DNA of 49,348 nucleotides from Bradyrhizobiaceae bacterium (lineage in GTDB: Bacteria > Pseudomonadota > Alphaproteobacteria > Rhizobiales > Xanthobacteraceae): the NCBI GenBank assembly GCA_003105195.1, contig PQAH01000045.1:1-49348 (forward strand), read 5' to 3'. Each line of letters starts with the position of its first letter. The stretch's first letter is position 1. This document shows positions 40,326 through 49,041 of the stretch, piece by piece. The translations under genes and the position numbers were made by a program. The notes beneath the pieces are model-generated. The model saw only the letters and a program-made list of their open reading frames with translations. It did not search any database and was not told the DNA's origin.

Positions 40326-41198
40326 CTAGGTCTTGATTGCGGATCCGAAGAAGCCCGCGGGCCGGAAGATGATGAACAGCAGGAGCACGACGAAGGTGAT
40401 GGCCTCGCTCCATTGCGAGGCGAGGCCCCAGTGGGCGAGGTTCTCGGCCATGCCGAGCAGCAGGCCGCCGCAGGCCGCGCCGACCAGGCTGCCCACGCCG
40501 CCGACGATCGTCGCCGCGATGCTGATCAGCATCACATGCGCACCGATAGCGGGATTGAGCCCCGAGCTCGCGGCGGCGATGACCGCCCCGGGCACGACCA
40601 GCAGCGAGCCGAGGGCGAGGGCGAGCGTCGAGAGGTTGCGCGGATTGAGGCCGTAGGCGCGCACGAGATCGCGGTTCTCGCCCAGCGCGCGCAAGGCCAT
40701 GCCGACATGCGTGCGCGTCAGGAAGAGATGGAGGGCGAGAAAGCAGCCGATGCCGCACACCACCGAGATGCCCACCAGCGGCGAAACATAGACGCCCTGG
40801 ACGACCTCGACCCCCTTGCTCAGGGGCGTGCTCACGGAAACGAAGCCGCGGCCGAACATGGTGCCGATCAGGTTCTGCACGATCGTCGCGACCCCGAGCG
40901 AGGCGACGAAGACCGTGAAGAACGAGCCTTCGTGGCGCTCGATCGGGGCATAGACGAGCCGGTCGATCAGGACTCCGAAGGCGAGCACCGCCACGGTCGA
41001 TCCGGCGAGCCCGACGAGCCAATGCGCGCCCGCCTTCACGGTCAGCATGTAGAAGATGTAGCCGGCGATCGTGAAAGCCGCGCCGTGCGCCACGTGGAAG
41101 ATCTTGGTCGACCCGAAGACCAGCGAGAAGCCGACCGCCGTCAAGGCATAGATCGCCCCGACCTGCAGGCCGTTGATCAGCAGCTGGAGGAGCAGCAT
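40326..41198 (-). CDS. livH: Branched-chain-type ABC transporter permease LivH (second system)
   Basis: A 290-aa permease with GAIYALTAVGFSLVFGSTKIFHVAHGAAFTIAG near the N-terminus, a coupling loop with ALGENRDLVRAYGLN and the C-terminal VGGVGSLVGAACGGLLLGMAE. About eight hydrophobic segments are visible. It follows the substrate-binding protein gene after 100 bases; that gap holds no other gene. Confidence 0.92.
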   Translation of the reverse strand: MLLLQLLINGLQVGAIYALTAVGFSLVFGSTKIFHVAHGAAFTIAGYIFYMLTVKAGAHWLVGLAGSTVAVLAFGVLIDRLVYAPIERHEGSFFTVFVASLGVATIVQNLIGTMFGRGFVSVSTPLSKGVEVVQGVYVSPLVGISVVCGIGCFLALHLFLTRTHVGMALRALGENRDLVRAYGLNPRNLSTLALALGSLLVVPGAVIAAASSGLNPAIGAHVMLISIAATIVGGVGSLVGAACGGLLLGMAENLAHWGLASQWSEAITFVVLLLFIIFRPAGFFGSAIKT

Positions 41199-41298
41199 CG
41201 GATCCCGTCCGGTCGTGGCCGTGGTCTGGCGGAGGCCGCCGGCGCGCCGGCGGCCTTTCCCGGGTGGTCCGGCGGCCGCGCGCCGCCGGCGCGACGGG

Positions 41299-42423
41299 TC
41301 ACTCGACCACGGTGCTGCCGCCCTTGCCGTCGACCTCGTTGATCTGGATGGGAGACACCACGGTGCCGTTCTGCTCGAATGACACCTTGCCGCCGGCGAA
41401 CTGGAACTCCTTCGTCGCGAGCCTCTGCTTCAACAGGTTCTCGCCGGTGACGGGCTGCTTGCCCTTCTCGAGCGCCGCGGCGAGCTGCGCGAACAGCAGG
41501 ACGGAGTTGTAGTAGTTGACCGTGTAGGGGCTCGGCTCCTTCTTGTGCTTCGCCTTGAAGTCGGAGATGAAGCGCTTGGTCACGGGATCGTCCGAGCCGA
41601 AGTTCACCCTCTGCGTCGTGTACAGCAGCCCCTTGGCTTCCGGCAGCTGCAGCACCGCCGGCAGTCCCATGCCGGAATAGCCGGCGAGCTGCTGGGTCAC
41701 GCCGTTGTCGCGGAGCTGCTTGATGATCTGGCTCTGCTGCAGGCCGTAGGACGCGATGTAGACGAGGTCCGGGCCGACCTCGCGGACGCGCGCGGCGATG
41801 CTCGCGAACTGCTGCGCGGTGGGAGGAATCGAATGCGCCGCCGCGAGCTGCGCGCCGAGCGCCGGAAGCCCCTGCTCCAGGCCCTTCTTCATGGCCTCTC
41901 CGAGCGGATCGTCGACATAGATCAGGACGAACTTCTTGGCCCCCTTCTTCTTCGTGAGATAGGGGAGGATGGCTTTCAGCTCGAAATCGGCGAGCGGGAT
42001 CACGTTCCAGAAATAGTCGCCGAGCGTCGCGAGGTCGGGCCCGACGCCGCCGCCATTGATCGCCACGACCTTGGTCCGCGCGGAGATCGGAGCCACCGCC
42101 TTCGAGACGCCCGTGAACGCCGAAAGGAAGTACGGCACCTGATCGACATTGACCAGCTTGTTGGCGGCGATCACGCCGCGCTGCGGCGTCGCCGCGCTGT
42201 CCTCGTAGATGATCGAGAGCGTGCCCGAGAGCATCTTGTCGGCATTGACGTGCTCGACCGCCAGGTTGGTTCCCAGCATGAAGGTGTCGCCGTAGTCCGC
42301 ATTGGGTCCGCTCAACGGAAACACCGCGCCGATCTTGACGTCGGCCGCGGACGCCGAGAATGCCCCGAGAAGTGCCCCGCCGAGCACCAGTCCCTGTGCG
42401 ATGAAATTTCTCAGTCGTGGCAT
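41299..42423 (-). CDS. ABC transporter substrate-binding protein, branched-chain amino acid type (second system)
   Basis: A 374-aa periplasmic binding protein with a signal peptide of about 26 residues (ending SASA) before ADVKIGAVFPLSGPNADYGDTF. Further family marks are EDSAATPQRGVIAANKLVN, YFLSAFTGVSKAVAPI, VLIYVDDPLGEAM and YIASYGLQQSQIIKQL. It is the first gene of the leftward operon SBP-livH-livM-livG-livF-SDR and is preceded by a LacI-type operator. The ligand is not evident; the partner acyl-CoA operon suggests an organic acid. Confidence 0.92.
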   Translation of the reverse strand: MPRLRNFIAQGLVLGGALLGAFSASAADVKIGAVFPLSGPNADYGDTFMLGTNLAVEHVNADKMLSGTLSIIYEDSAATPQRGVIAANKLVNVDQVPYFLSAFTGVSKAVAPISARTKVVAINGGGVGPDLATLGDYFWNVIPLADFELKAILPYLTKKKGAKKFVLIYVDDPLGEAMKKGLEQGLPALGAQLAAAHSIPPTAQQFASIAARVREVGPDLVYIASYGLQQSQIIKQLRDNGVTQQLAGYSGMGLPAVLQLPEAKGLLYTTQRVNFGSDDPVTKRFISDFKAKHKKEPSPYTVNYYNSVLLFAQLAAALEKGKQPVTGENLLKQRLATKEFQFAGGKVSFEQNGTVVSPIQINEVDGKGGSTVVE

Positions 42424-42525
42424 CGAGGACCTCTCCTAGGGTTGCCGGTTGACCGCCAGTCGCTGGAAGCGGCAGTGCTCTGCGCGAGCCGGAAGGGCGT
42501 TTCCTCTGGTCGGACGTGCCGATGT

Positions 42526-42571
42526 CCGAAACCGTTTTCGAAATTCGAGCATCGTGCGCCAGGGGTGTCAA
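42526..42571 (-). promoter_or_regulatory. Promoter and LacI-type operator of the second Liv operon
   Basis: On the minus strand TTGACA (42566-42571), 17 bases, TCGAAT (42543-42548), then operator TTCGAAAACGGTTTCGG (42526-42542) at the expected transcription start. The central CG and the CGAAA...TTTCG arms are typical of LacI-family operators. The SBP start lies about 100 bases downstream. Confidence 0.72.
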
Positions 42572-42612
42572 GCCGAAGCTTCCTCCGTGACGCAGCGACA
42601 AAAATGCGCGTC

Positions 42613-43620
42613 TCAGGCCGGACCGTCGGACGCGCGCGGGATCAGTTGCGGCGTCCAGACCTCCTGCAATGCCTTGGCGGGTGTGCCCTGCATCGCGGCC
42701 AGCAGCAGTTGCACGATGCGCTGCCCGGCCCGGCGGGTTTCGGCCGAGAAGGTCGTCAATGCGGGATTGAAATAACGGCCGATCGGATCGTCGTCGCTGC
42801 CGATCACCGCAACGTCCTGCCCGGGTCGCTTGCCGGCCGCGACCAGGGTGCGCATGACGCCGATCGCCATCAGGTCGTGCCCGCACAGGACGGCGGTCGG
42901 GGGAGAAGCCGCGCGCATCAGCCGCTGCAGGCCGTGCGCGCCGCCGTCCTCGGTGATGTCTTCCTCCACATAGAGGTCGGGATCGGGCGCGATGCCGCAG
43001 TCCCGCAACGCCGCCTCGTAGCCCTGGCGCCGGTAGCAGCTGAACATGTAATGGGTCGGCGAGTTGACCAGCGCAATGCGCCGATGCCCGCGCGCGAGGA
43101 GCCGGCGCACGCCCTCGCGGCCGGCGGCCGCATAGTCGATGTCGACGAAGGGGAACGGCTTGCCGGTTTCGCTTCGGCCGAAGGTCGCGAAAGGAATCCG
43201 GCGCTTCTGCAGATAGGCGATGCGCGGATCGTTGCGCCGGGTACGCGAGAAGATCATCGCATCGACATGCTGCTTCTCGACCAGGCGCTTGAACGTGTCC
43301 ACCTCGCTTTCGAGGCTGCGCGCGGTCGTGATGATCAGGTGGTAGCCGGTCTCGACGAGCCCCTCGTCGATGCCCATGAGCATGTTCAGAAAGAACGGGT
43401 GCGCGAAGCCGGTCTGCGGGGGAGACAGCACGAAGCCGATGGCGTCGCTGGACTTCTGCCGCAGGCGCCGTCCGAGCGGATTCGGCGAGTAGCCGAGGCG
43501 CCGCGCGGCGCGCAGGACGTGCGCCCGCGTTTCCGCGCTCACATCGGCGTAGCCGTTCAGGGCCTTGGAGATCGTGCTGACCGGCATTCCGATGCGGCGC
43601 GCGAATTCTTCGATCTTCAC
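42613..43620 (-). CDS. LacI family transcriptional regulator
   Basis: A 335-aa repressor from GTG 43620, which has GAGG eight bases upstream and gives the standard start VKIEEFARRIGMPVSTISKALNGYADVS, the LacI helix-turn-helix; the hinge helix follows at LGYSPNPLGRRLRQKSS. Residues 60-335 form the periplasmic-binding-like sensor domain, with GFVLSPPQTGFAHPFF, GRRGVRRLLARGHRRIA-like AGREGVRRLLARGHRRIALV, and VAVIGSDDDPIGRYFNPALTTF. An upstream in-frame GTG at 43653 is less likely. The gene sits between the two promoters carrying matching operators, so it probably controls both; its effector may be the imported acid. Confidence 0.9.
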   Translation of the reverse strand: MKIEEFARRIGMPVSTISKALNGYADVSAETRAHVLRAARRLGYSPNPLGRRLRQKSSDAIGFVLSPPQTGFAHPFFLNMLMGIDEGLVETGYHLIITTARSLESEVDTFKRLVEKQHVDAMIFSRTRRNDPRIAYLQKRRIPFATFGRSETGKPFPFVDIDYAAAGREGVRRLLARGHRRIALVNSPTHYMFSCYRRQGYEAALRDCGIAPDPDLYVEEDITEDGGAHGLQRLMRAASPPTAVLCGHDLMAIGVMRTLVAAGKRPGQDVAVIGSDDDPIGRYFNPALTTFSAETRRAGQRIVQLLLAAMQGTPAKALQEVWTPQLIPRASDGPA

Positions 43621-43678
43621 GGGGAGTGCCTCGAGCCGATACGGCCTCTGCACGCGCTATAGCGGCTGACGCGCGATC

Positions 43679-43728
43679 TTGACAATGGCCGGGGATGCGT
43701 TTTTGCTCCGGCTCGAAAACGATTTCGG
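43679..43728 (+). promoter_or_regulatory. Promoter and LacI-type operator of the acyl-CoA operon
   Basis: TTGACA (43679-43684), 17 bases, TTTGCT (43702-43707), then operator TCGAAAACGATTTCGG (43713-43728) over the predicted start site. It is the same sequence, bar one base in the centre, as the operator ahead of the second Liv operon. The acyl-CoA dehydrogenase start is 32 bases downstream. Confidence 0.72.
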
Positions 43729-43760
43729 ACCGGTGCTCCCGCCGGCTGGAGATGTCGCGC

Positions 43761-44906
43761 ATGCTGGAGACCTCAGCCGAGGACCTGGCGATGATCCGCC
43801 AGACGGTGCGGAACTTCGTCAGGACGCGGCTCCATCCGCTCGAGCCGGCGATCGACGCCGCCGACGACGTGGATCCGCAGCTGCTCGCGCAGCTGCGCGG
43901 CGAGGTCGCGAAGCTCGGTCTTTACGGCTTCAACATGCCGGCCGAGCTCGGCGGACCCGGACTGAGCGTCACCGCCCAGGTCGTCATCGCCGAGGAGGTG
44001 ACGCGGACCATCGTCGCGCTCACCGAGGTGTTCGGGCATCTGCCGCTCTCGCTCGCGCTCTGCAACGCGGAGCAGCGCAGCCGCCTGCTCCCCGGCATCG
44101 TCCGCGGCGAGAAGACCGTCACCTATGCGCTGACCGAGCCCGATGCCGGCTCCGATCTCGGCGCGATCAAGACGCGGGCCGTCAAGGTCGACGGCGGATG
44201 GCGCCTCGACGGCAGCAAGCAGTTCATCTCCAATGTCGAGACCTCGGACTATGTCATCGTCCTCGCCGCGACCGACCCGTCCGCGCCGCTGAAGCGGAAG
44301 CTCGGCACCTTCATCGTCGAGGGCGCCAACCCCGGCATTCGCGGGCTGACCCGCTTTCGCAAGATGGGCTGGCGCGGATATCACCTCAACGGCTTCTCCC
44401 TCGAGGGCTGTGTCGTGCCGGATCGCGACGTGCTGGGCGCGCCGAGCGACGGCTTCCTGGCCATGATGAAGTCGATCAACCACGACCGGCTGTTCGCCGC
44501 CTGCCGCTGCCTCGGGCTCGCGGCGCGGGCGCACGAGATGTCGCTCGACTGGGCGAAGGAGCGCGTCACCTTCGGGGCGCCGCTCGCCCAGCACCAGGCG
44601 ATCCAGTTCATGATCGCCGACAACGACACCGAGATCGTCGCCGCGCGCGCCCTGATCAGGCTCGCGGCCGAGCTCGCCGACGCCGGGAGCCCGGACTTCC
44701 GCATCGCGGCCTCGCGCGCCAAGCTCTATGCCAGCGAGATGGTCGGCCGCGTCACCGATCGTGTGCTCCAGATCTTCGGCGGCATGGGCTACATGTGCGA
44801 CCTCCCGATCGAGCGGTTCTATCGCGATGCGCGCGCCTTCCGGATCGGCGAAGGCACGAGCGAGATGCAGCGGCTGCAGATCGCGCGCCACGTGCTCGCG
44901 AGCTAG
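43761..44906 (+). CDS. Acyl-CoA dehydrogenase family protein
   Basis: A 381-aa flavoenzyme. It has the central YALTEPDAGSD, FISNVETSDYVIVLA, the arginine-rich FGAPLAQHQAIQFMIAD, and the C-terminal FGGMGYMCDLPIERFYRDAR and GEGTSEMQRLQIARHVL, in which the Glu of GEGT is the usual catalytic base. It forms a 2,3-double bond in an acyl-CoA, passing electrons to ETF. GGAG lies nine bases ahead of ATG 43761; ATG 43752 directly abuts that motif. It is first in the operator-controlled operon, three bases before the ligase gene. Confidence 0.93.
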   Translation: MLETSAEDLAMIRQTVRNFVRTRLHPLEPAIDAADDVDPQLLAQLRGEVAKLGLYGFNMPAELGGPGLSVTAQVVIAEEVTRTIVALTEVFGHLPLSLALCNAEQRSRLLPGIVRGEKTVTYALTEPDAGSDLGAIKTRAVKVDGGWRLDGSKQFISNVETSDYVIVLAATDPSAPLKRKLGTFIVEGANPGIRGLTRFRKMGWRGYHLNGFSLEGCVVPDRDVLGAPSDGFLAMMKSINHDRLFAACRCLGLAARAHEMSLDWAKERVTFGAPLAQHQAIQFMIADNDTEIVAARALIRLAAELADAGSPDFRIAASRAKLYASEMVGRVTDRVLQIFGGMGYMCDLPIERFYRDARAFRIGEGTSEMQRLQIARHVLAS

Positions 44907-44909
44907 CCC

Positions 44910-46460
44910 ATGTCCCGGATCATCGGGTCCCCGTCCGTGGCCTCCCCGGTCGTCGAAATGCTGGCGGCGGAGCCGCATCGGCCCGCCTTCCACATCGGCG
45001 CCATGTCGGCGACCCGCGCCGAGCTGCGGCAGCAGGCCTCGGCCGCCGCGCGTCATCTCGCCGGGCTCGGAATCGGGCGCGGCGACGTTCTCGCCCTCTG
45101 GCTGCCGGACGGCGCCGCCTGGTTGCAGTTCCTGTTCGCGGCGGCCGAGCTCGGCGTGCTCGTGGTCCCGATCAGCACGCGCTACCGGCTGGCGGATACC
45201 CAGCATGTGGTCGCGGTGTCCCGGGCACGCGCCGTCGTGGTGGCGACCGACTTCCTCGGCGTCGACTATCCGGGCATGGCGCGGCAGATCCAGGGCGAGC
45301 TGAGCCACCTGGCTCACATTGTCGAGGTCGCGACCCGGGACGGTTTCTTCGCCGCCGGGGAGGGGACGCCGATCCGCGAGCGCGGCATGCCTTCGGACCT
45401 GCTCTGCACCTTCTCGACCTCCGGGACGACCGGCCGGCCGAAGCTTGCGCCCCATGACCAGGCGAGCATCGCGATGCACAGCGCGAATGTCGCCCGGGCG
45501 TTCGAGATCCGTCCCGGCGACGTGATGCTGTGTGCGCTGCCCTTGAACGGCGTGCTCGGCTTCGTGCAGGCGTTCTCGGCGCTCGCGGCCGGCGCCGCCT
45601 GCGTCCTTCTGCCCGTATTCAATGCAGCCGAGGCGGCAGAGCTGATCGAACGCCACAAGGTCACGCACTTCTTCGGCTCCGACAGCATGTTCGCCCCGGT
45701 CCTGGAGTTCGATGCCCGCGCGCTCGCGAGCTGGCGCCGGGGAGGCTTCGCCGAGTTCGTCGGGATCGGCCGGCAGGTCGCGGCCCGCGCGGAGGAGAAG
45801 CTCGGCCTGCGCCTGGTCGGCCTCTATGGATCGTCGGAATGCTTCGCGCTGATGTCGCAGCAGGATCCCGCGCAGCCTCTTCCCGAGCGCGCGCTCGCCG
45901 GCGGCGATCCGATCGCGCCGGACATCCGCGTGCGCGTCGTCGACGGCGAGACCGGCGAATCCCTGCCGGAGGGACGACCCGGCGAGCTGCAGGTCGCCGG
46001 CTACAACGTCACGCCCGGCTATCTGAACAATCCCGACGCCACGCGGGAAGCCTTCACCGAGGACGGCTGGTTTCGCACCGGCGACCTCGCCGCCATGCGC
46101 GGCCGCGGTTTCGTCTATCAGGCGCGCATGAAGGACAGTCTGCGGCTGAAGGGCTATCTGGTCGATCCGGGGGAGATCGAGGCGCACCTGATGGGGTATG
46201 GCGGCATCGTCGGCGCGCAGGTCGTCGGCGTGAACGTGCCGGGCGAGGGCGACCTCGCGGTGGCCTTCGTCAGGAGCGGCACGCCCGCCGTAACGGAGGC
46301 CGAGCTGCTCGCCCATTGCCGCGCCGGCATTGCGGGCTACAAGGTGCCGCGCCGGATCGTCTTCGTGGACGAGTTTCCGCAGGTGCAGGGCCCGAACGGT
46401 GTCAAAATCATCAAGGCGAAGCTGCGCGAGATGGCGCGCGACGCCCTCGAATCCCGCTGA
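44910..46460 (+). CDS. AMP-dependent acyl-CoA synthetase/ligase
   Basis: A 516-aa ANL-superfamily ligase. It carries the P-loop FSTSGTTGRPKLAP, GLYGSSECFALMSQ, the YNVTPGYLNNPDATREAF...GWFRTGDLA block, the hinge KDSLRLKGYLVDPGEIE and the C-terminal catalytic lysine region GPNGVKIIKAKL. It activates a carboxylic acid with ATP and CoA; the chain or ring identity cannot be read from sequence. It supplies the CoA ester for the downstream dehydrogenation, hydration and cleavage genes. Confidence 0.92.
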   Translation: MSRIIGSPSVASPVVEMLAAEPHRPAFHIGAMSATRAELRQQASAAARHLAGLGIGRGDVLALWLPDGAAWLQFLFAAAELGVLVVPISTRYRLADTQHVVAVSRARAVVVATDFLGVDYPGMARQIQGELSHLAHIVEVATRDGFFAAGEGTPIRERGMPSDLLCTFSTSGTTGRPKLAPHDQASIAMHSANVARAFEIRPGDVMLCALPLNGVLGFVQAFSALAAGAACVLLPVFNAAEAAELIERHKVTHFFGSDSMFAPVLEFDARALASWRRGGFAEFVGIGRQVAARAEEKLGLRLVGLYGSSECFALMSQQDPAQPLPERALAGGDPIAPDIRVRVVDGETGESLPEGRPGELQVAGYNVTPGYLNNPDATREAFTEDGWFRTGDLAAMRGRGFVYQARMKDSLRLKGYLVDPGEIEAHLMGYGGIVGAQVVGVNVPGEGDLAVAFVRSGTPAVTEAELLAHCRAGIAGYKVPRRIVFVDEFPQVQGPNGVKIIKAKLREMARDALESR

Positions 46461-46481
46461 GCGTCACGTCAGGAGCCCGGA

Positions 46482-47261
46482 ATGAAGAGGCGAGAGATCA
46501 GGTCGGACATCGCTTGGGCCACGCCGAAGAAGATCGTCATCCACGGACTCGATCTCTGCGAGGACATCGTCGGCAAGGTCGATTTCGGCCAGATGTCCTT
46601 CCTGCTGGTGTTCGGGCGGTTGCCCCACGCCAACGAGGCCCGGATGTTCAATGCCGTGATGGTGATCCTGATGGAGCACGGCATCACGCCGTCCTCCCTG
46701 GCGACGCGGCTCACCTACAGCGGTGCGCCGGAGGCCGTGCAGGGCGCGGTGGCGGCCGGCCTGCTCGGCCTCGGCTCGGTGTTCGCGGGCTCGCTCGACA
46801 ATGCGGCCCGCATGCTGCAGCAGGCGCTTCCCGATCCGAAGAACCCGGGCGATCTCGACCGCATCGCGGCCGAGACCGTCACGGCGTTCCGCTCGCGCAA
46901 GGAGATCATCCCGGGCATCGGCCATCCCTTCCACAAGCCGATCGACCCGCGGGCGCCGAAGCTGTTCCAGGTCGCCGAGGAGACGGGCTTCTCGGGTCCC
47001 TATGTCGATCTCATGAAGAAGATCGGCGCCGAGGCCGAGCGCCAGTATCAGCGGGTCCTCCCCATCAACGTGACCGGCGCCATGGCGGCCGTGGCCTCGC
47101 AGTTCGGTCTGCCCTGGAACGTCTGCCGCGGCCTGTCCGTTGCGGCGCGCGCCATGGGGCTCGTCGGCCACATCATCGAGGAGGCCCGCCAGCCCATGGC
47201 CGACGAGATCTACGCCCGCCTGGAAGACGAGGCGAGCGCGCACCTGCGGCCGAAGGAGTGA
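46482..47261 (+). CDS. Citryl-CoA lyase/citrate synthase-like protein
   Basis: A 259-aa protein corresponding to the C-terminal, catalytic part of citrate synthase: DIVGKVDFGQMSFLLVFGRLP, LMEHGITPSSLATRLTYSGAPE, PGIGHPFHKPIDPRAP with the catalytic histidine, and LPINVTGAMAAVASQFGLPWNVCRGLSVAARAMGLVGHIIEEAR. It lacks the N-terminal half of full citrate synthase, as do the stand-alone citryl-CoA lyases that split citryl-CoA or related 3-hydroxy-3-carboxyacyl-CoAs to an oxoacid and an acyl-CoA. Its place between an acyl-CoA ligase and CoA-hydratase genes supports a lyase acting on a CoA ester. Confidence 0.82.
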   Translation: MKRREIRSDIAWATPKKIVIHGLDLCEDIVGKVDFGQMSFLLVFGRLPHANEARMFNAVMVILMEHGITPSSLATRLTYSGAPEAVQGAVAAGLLGLGSVFAGSLDNAARMLQQALPDPKNPGDLDRIAAETVTAFRSRKEIIPGIGHPFHKPIDPRAPKLFQVAEETGFSGPYVDLMKKIGAEAERQYQRVLPINVTGAMAAVASQFGLPWNVCRGLSVAARAMGLVGHIIEEARQPMADEIYARLEDEASAHLRPKE

Positions 47262-47266
47262 GCGCG

Positions 47267-47737
47267 GTGCGTGACGCGGGCGGGCCCGGCGCCGCATCCG
47301 GCCGGATGCCTCCCGGGCGGGACGCGTTCCGCTTCTGGACCGAGGAAAAGCTGCGCAACGCCGATACCGACCAGTTCGGCCACGTGAACAATGCGGCCGT
47401 GGCGTCGCTGTTCGAGGCCGGCCGGATGGAGCTGTTCGGCAACCGGCCCGAGGATCCCGACGCGGCGCCGCTGCAGATCGTCGTGGTCCGGCTGCTGATG
47501 AACTACCACAAGGAGCTGTACTATCCGGGGCAGGTCGCGATCGGAACGGTCGTCACCCGGGTCGGGCGGACTTCGTTCGACCTCGCGCAGGGCCTGTTCC
47601 TGGGCAGCACGTGCTTCGCTTCGTCGGAAGCCACCTGTGTCGCCATCGATCCTGCCAGCCGGCAGCCCGCGCCGATACCCGCCGCCATGCGCGGCTACCT
47701 CGCGGCGCCGCACCGGGCCGGCGGAAGCCGCCCATGA
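47267..47737 (+). CDS. Acyl-CoA thioesterase, hot-dog fold
   Basis: A 156-aa 4HBT-type thioesterase. It has the signature NADTDQFGHVNNAAVASLFEAGR with the catalytic aspartate, and VVRLLMNYHKELYYPGQVAIGTVVTRVGRTSF. AAGGAG (47253-47258) lies eight bases before GTG 47267, which is therefore preferred to GTG 47258 that overlaps the previous stop. It would release free acid from a CoA ester or recycle CoA. Its stop overlaps the next start (ATGA). Confidence 0.85.
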   Translation: MRDAGGPGAASGRMPPGRDAFRFWTEEKLRNADTDQFGHVNNAAVASLFEAGRMELFGNRPEDPDAAPLQIVVVRLLMNYHKELYYPGQVAIGTVVTRVGRTSFDLAQGLFLGSTCFASSEATCVAIDPASRQPAPIPAAMRGYLAAPHRAGGSRP

Positions 47738-48507
47738 CGGTCGGCTACGAATTGCGCGAGGGCGTCGCGGTTCTCTGGCTGGACGATCTGGCGCGCCGCA
47801 ACGCGCTCTCGCGCGCGATCGTGAGCCGCATGTTCGCCGCGCTCGCGCGATCCCGTGACGACAATGCCCGCGCGATCGTGCTCGCCGGCCGCGGCCCGGC
47901 CTTCTCGGCGGGCGCCAATATCGACGATCTCCGCGACGGCTGGATGGAGGGGCGCGAGCCCGATACCGATCCGACCCGCCTGTTCCAGGCCCTGACCGAG
48001 GAACCGCGCATCGTGATCGCCGCGGTCCAGGGCGCGGCGCTCGGCGGCGGGTTCGAGCTGACGCTTGCCTGCGACCTCGTGCTCGCGACGCCGGCGGCCT
48101 TCTTCGCGCTGCCCGAGCTCGGGGTCGGCGTCATCCCGAACACCGCCGCCGCCCGGCTGCAGAGGATCGTCGGCAGCCGCGTTGCGCTGGAGCTGATCCT
48201 GACCCGGCGGCGCCTGACGAGCGCGCAGGCCGAGAAACTCGGGCTCGTCAACAAGGTCGTGGAAGCGTCGGCCGACGTGGTCGGCGACGCCGTCGCGCTC
48301 GCGGCGCAGATCGTCTCGCAGTCCGGGCCCGGCGCGATCACGGCCGCCAAGCGCGCGCACCATGGACATGCGCCGACCGACTGGGAGCGGGTGCGTGCCT
48401 CGCTCACCGAGGTCCCGCGCGCCGAATGGCAGGAGGGCCTCGACGCCTTCACGGAGAGACGCGCGCCGGACTTCGACCGGTTCTGGAGGCCGGCAAAGGG
48501 CGGGTAA
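47734..48507 (+). CDS. Enoyl-CoA hydratase/isomerase family protein
   Basis: A 257-aa crotonase-fold enzyme. The oxyanion-hole segments FSAGANIDDLRD and VQGAALGGGFELTLACDLVLAT are present, followed by FALPELGVGVIPNTAAARLQRIVG and the helix LTSAQAEKLGLVNKVV. It adds water to, or isomerises, an unsaturated CoA ester. Residue identity at the second glutamate position (ELGVGVIPN) is compatible with hydratase activity. Confidence 0.88.
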   Translation: MTVGYELREGVAVLWLDDLARRNALSRAIVSRMFAALARSRDDNARAIVLAGRGPAFSAGANIDDLRDGWMEGREPDTDPTRLFQALTEEPRIVIAAVQGAALGGGFELTLACDLVLATPAAFFALPELGVGVIPNTAAARLQRIVGSRVALELILTRRRLTSAQAEKLGLVNKVVEASADVVGDAVALAAQIVSQSGPGAITAAKRAHHGHAPTDWERVRASLTEVPRAEWQEGLDAFTERRAPDFDRFWRPAKGG

Positions 48508-48570
48508 GGCTCGGCTCGGAGAATCACGCGGTTTGCGCCGGCCGACCCGCCGGCGCCGAAAGGACAAATC

Positions 48571-49041
48571 TTGCTGCGGTATTTCGAGGATCTCGCGGTC
48601 GACCAGGTGTTCCACACGCACGGCGTGACGGTTACCGACGAGGCAATCATCCGTTTCGCCCTCGAGTACGACTTCCAACCGTTCCACGTCGACAAGATCG
48701 CCGCGAAGGACTCGATCTTCGGCGGGCTGATCGCGAGCGGAATTCAGACGCTGTCGCTGACCTTCCGGCTCTGCAACCAGGCGCAGCTGTTCGCCGGCAA
48801 CGCGGTCGCCGGCATCGGCCTCGACGACGTGCGCTTCCTGCGGCCGGTCTATGCCGGCGACACGATCCGCGCGGTGGTCACGGTCGTGGAGCAGCGGGAC
48901 TCGGCGCGCCATCCGAAGGCGGGAATCGTCAAGTGGGACATCCGGACGCTGAACCAGAAGGACCAGCTCGTGTTCAAGGCGGTGCTGATCAACCTGATCG
49001 CGCGCCGTCCCGCGGGCGAGCAAGGAGCGAGCCGTCCATGA
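48571..49041 (+). CDS. MaoC-like (R)-specific enoyl-CoA hydratase
   Basis: A 156-aa hot-dog hydratase read from TTG 48571, which has AAAGGA seven bases upstream. The catalytic Asp-His pair lies in YDFQPFHVD, followed by FGGLIASGIQTLSLTFRL. GIGLDDVRFLRPVYAGDTIRAVVTV is the standard C-terminal half. It offers a second hydration route of opposite stereochemistry to the crotonase. The stop overlaps the next ATG by four bases. Confidence 0.85.
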   Translation: MLRYFEDLAVDQVFHTHGVTVTDEAIIRFALEYDFQPFHVDKIAAKDSIFGGLIASGIQTLSLTFRLCNQAQLFAGNAVAGIGLDDVRFLRPVYAGDTIRAVVTVVEQRDSARHPKAGIVKWDIRTLNQKDQLVFKAVLINLIARRPAGEQGASRP

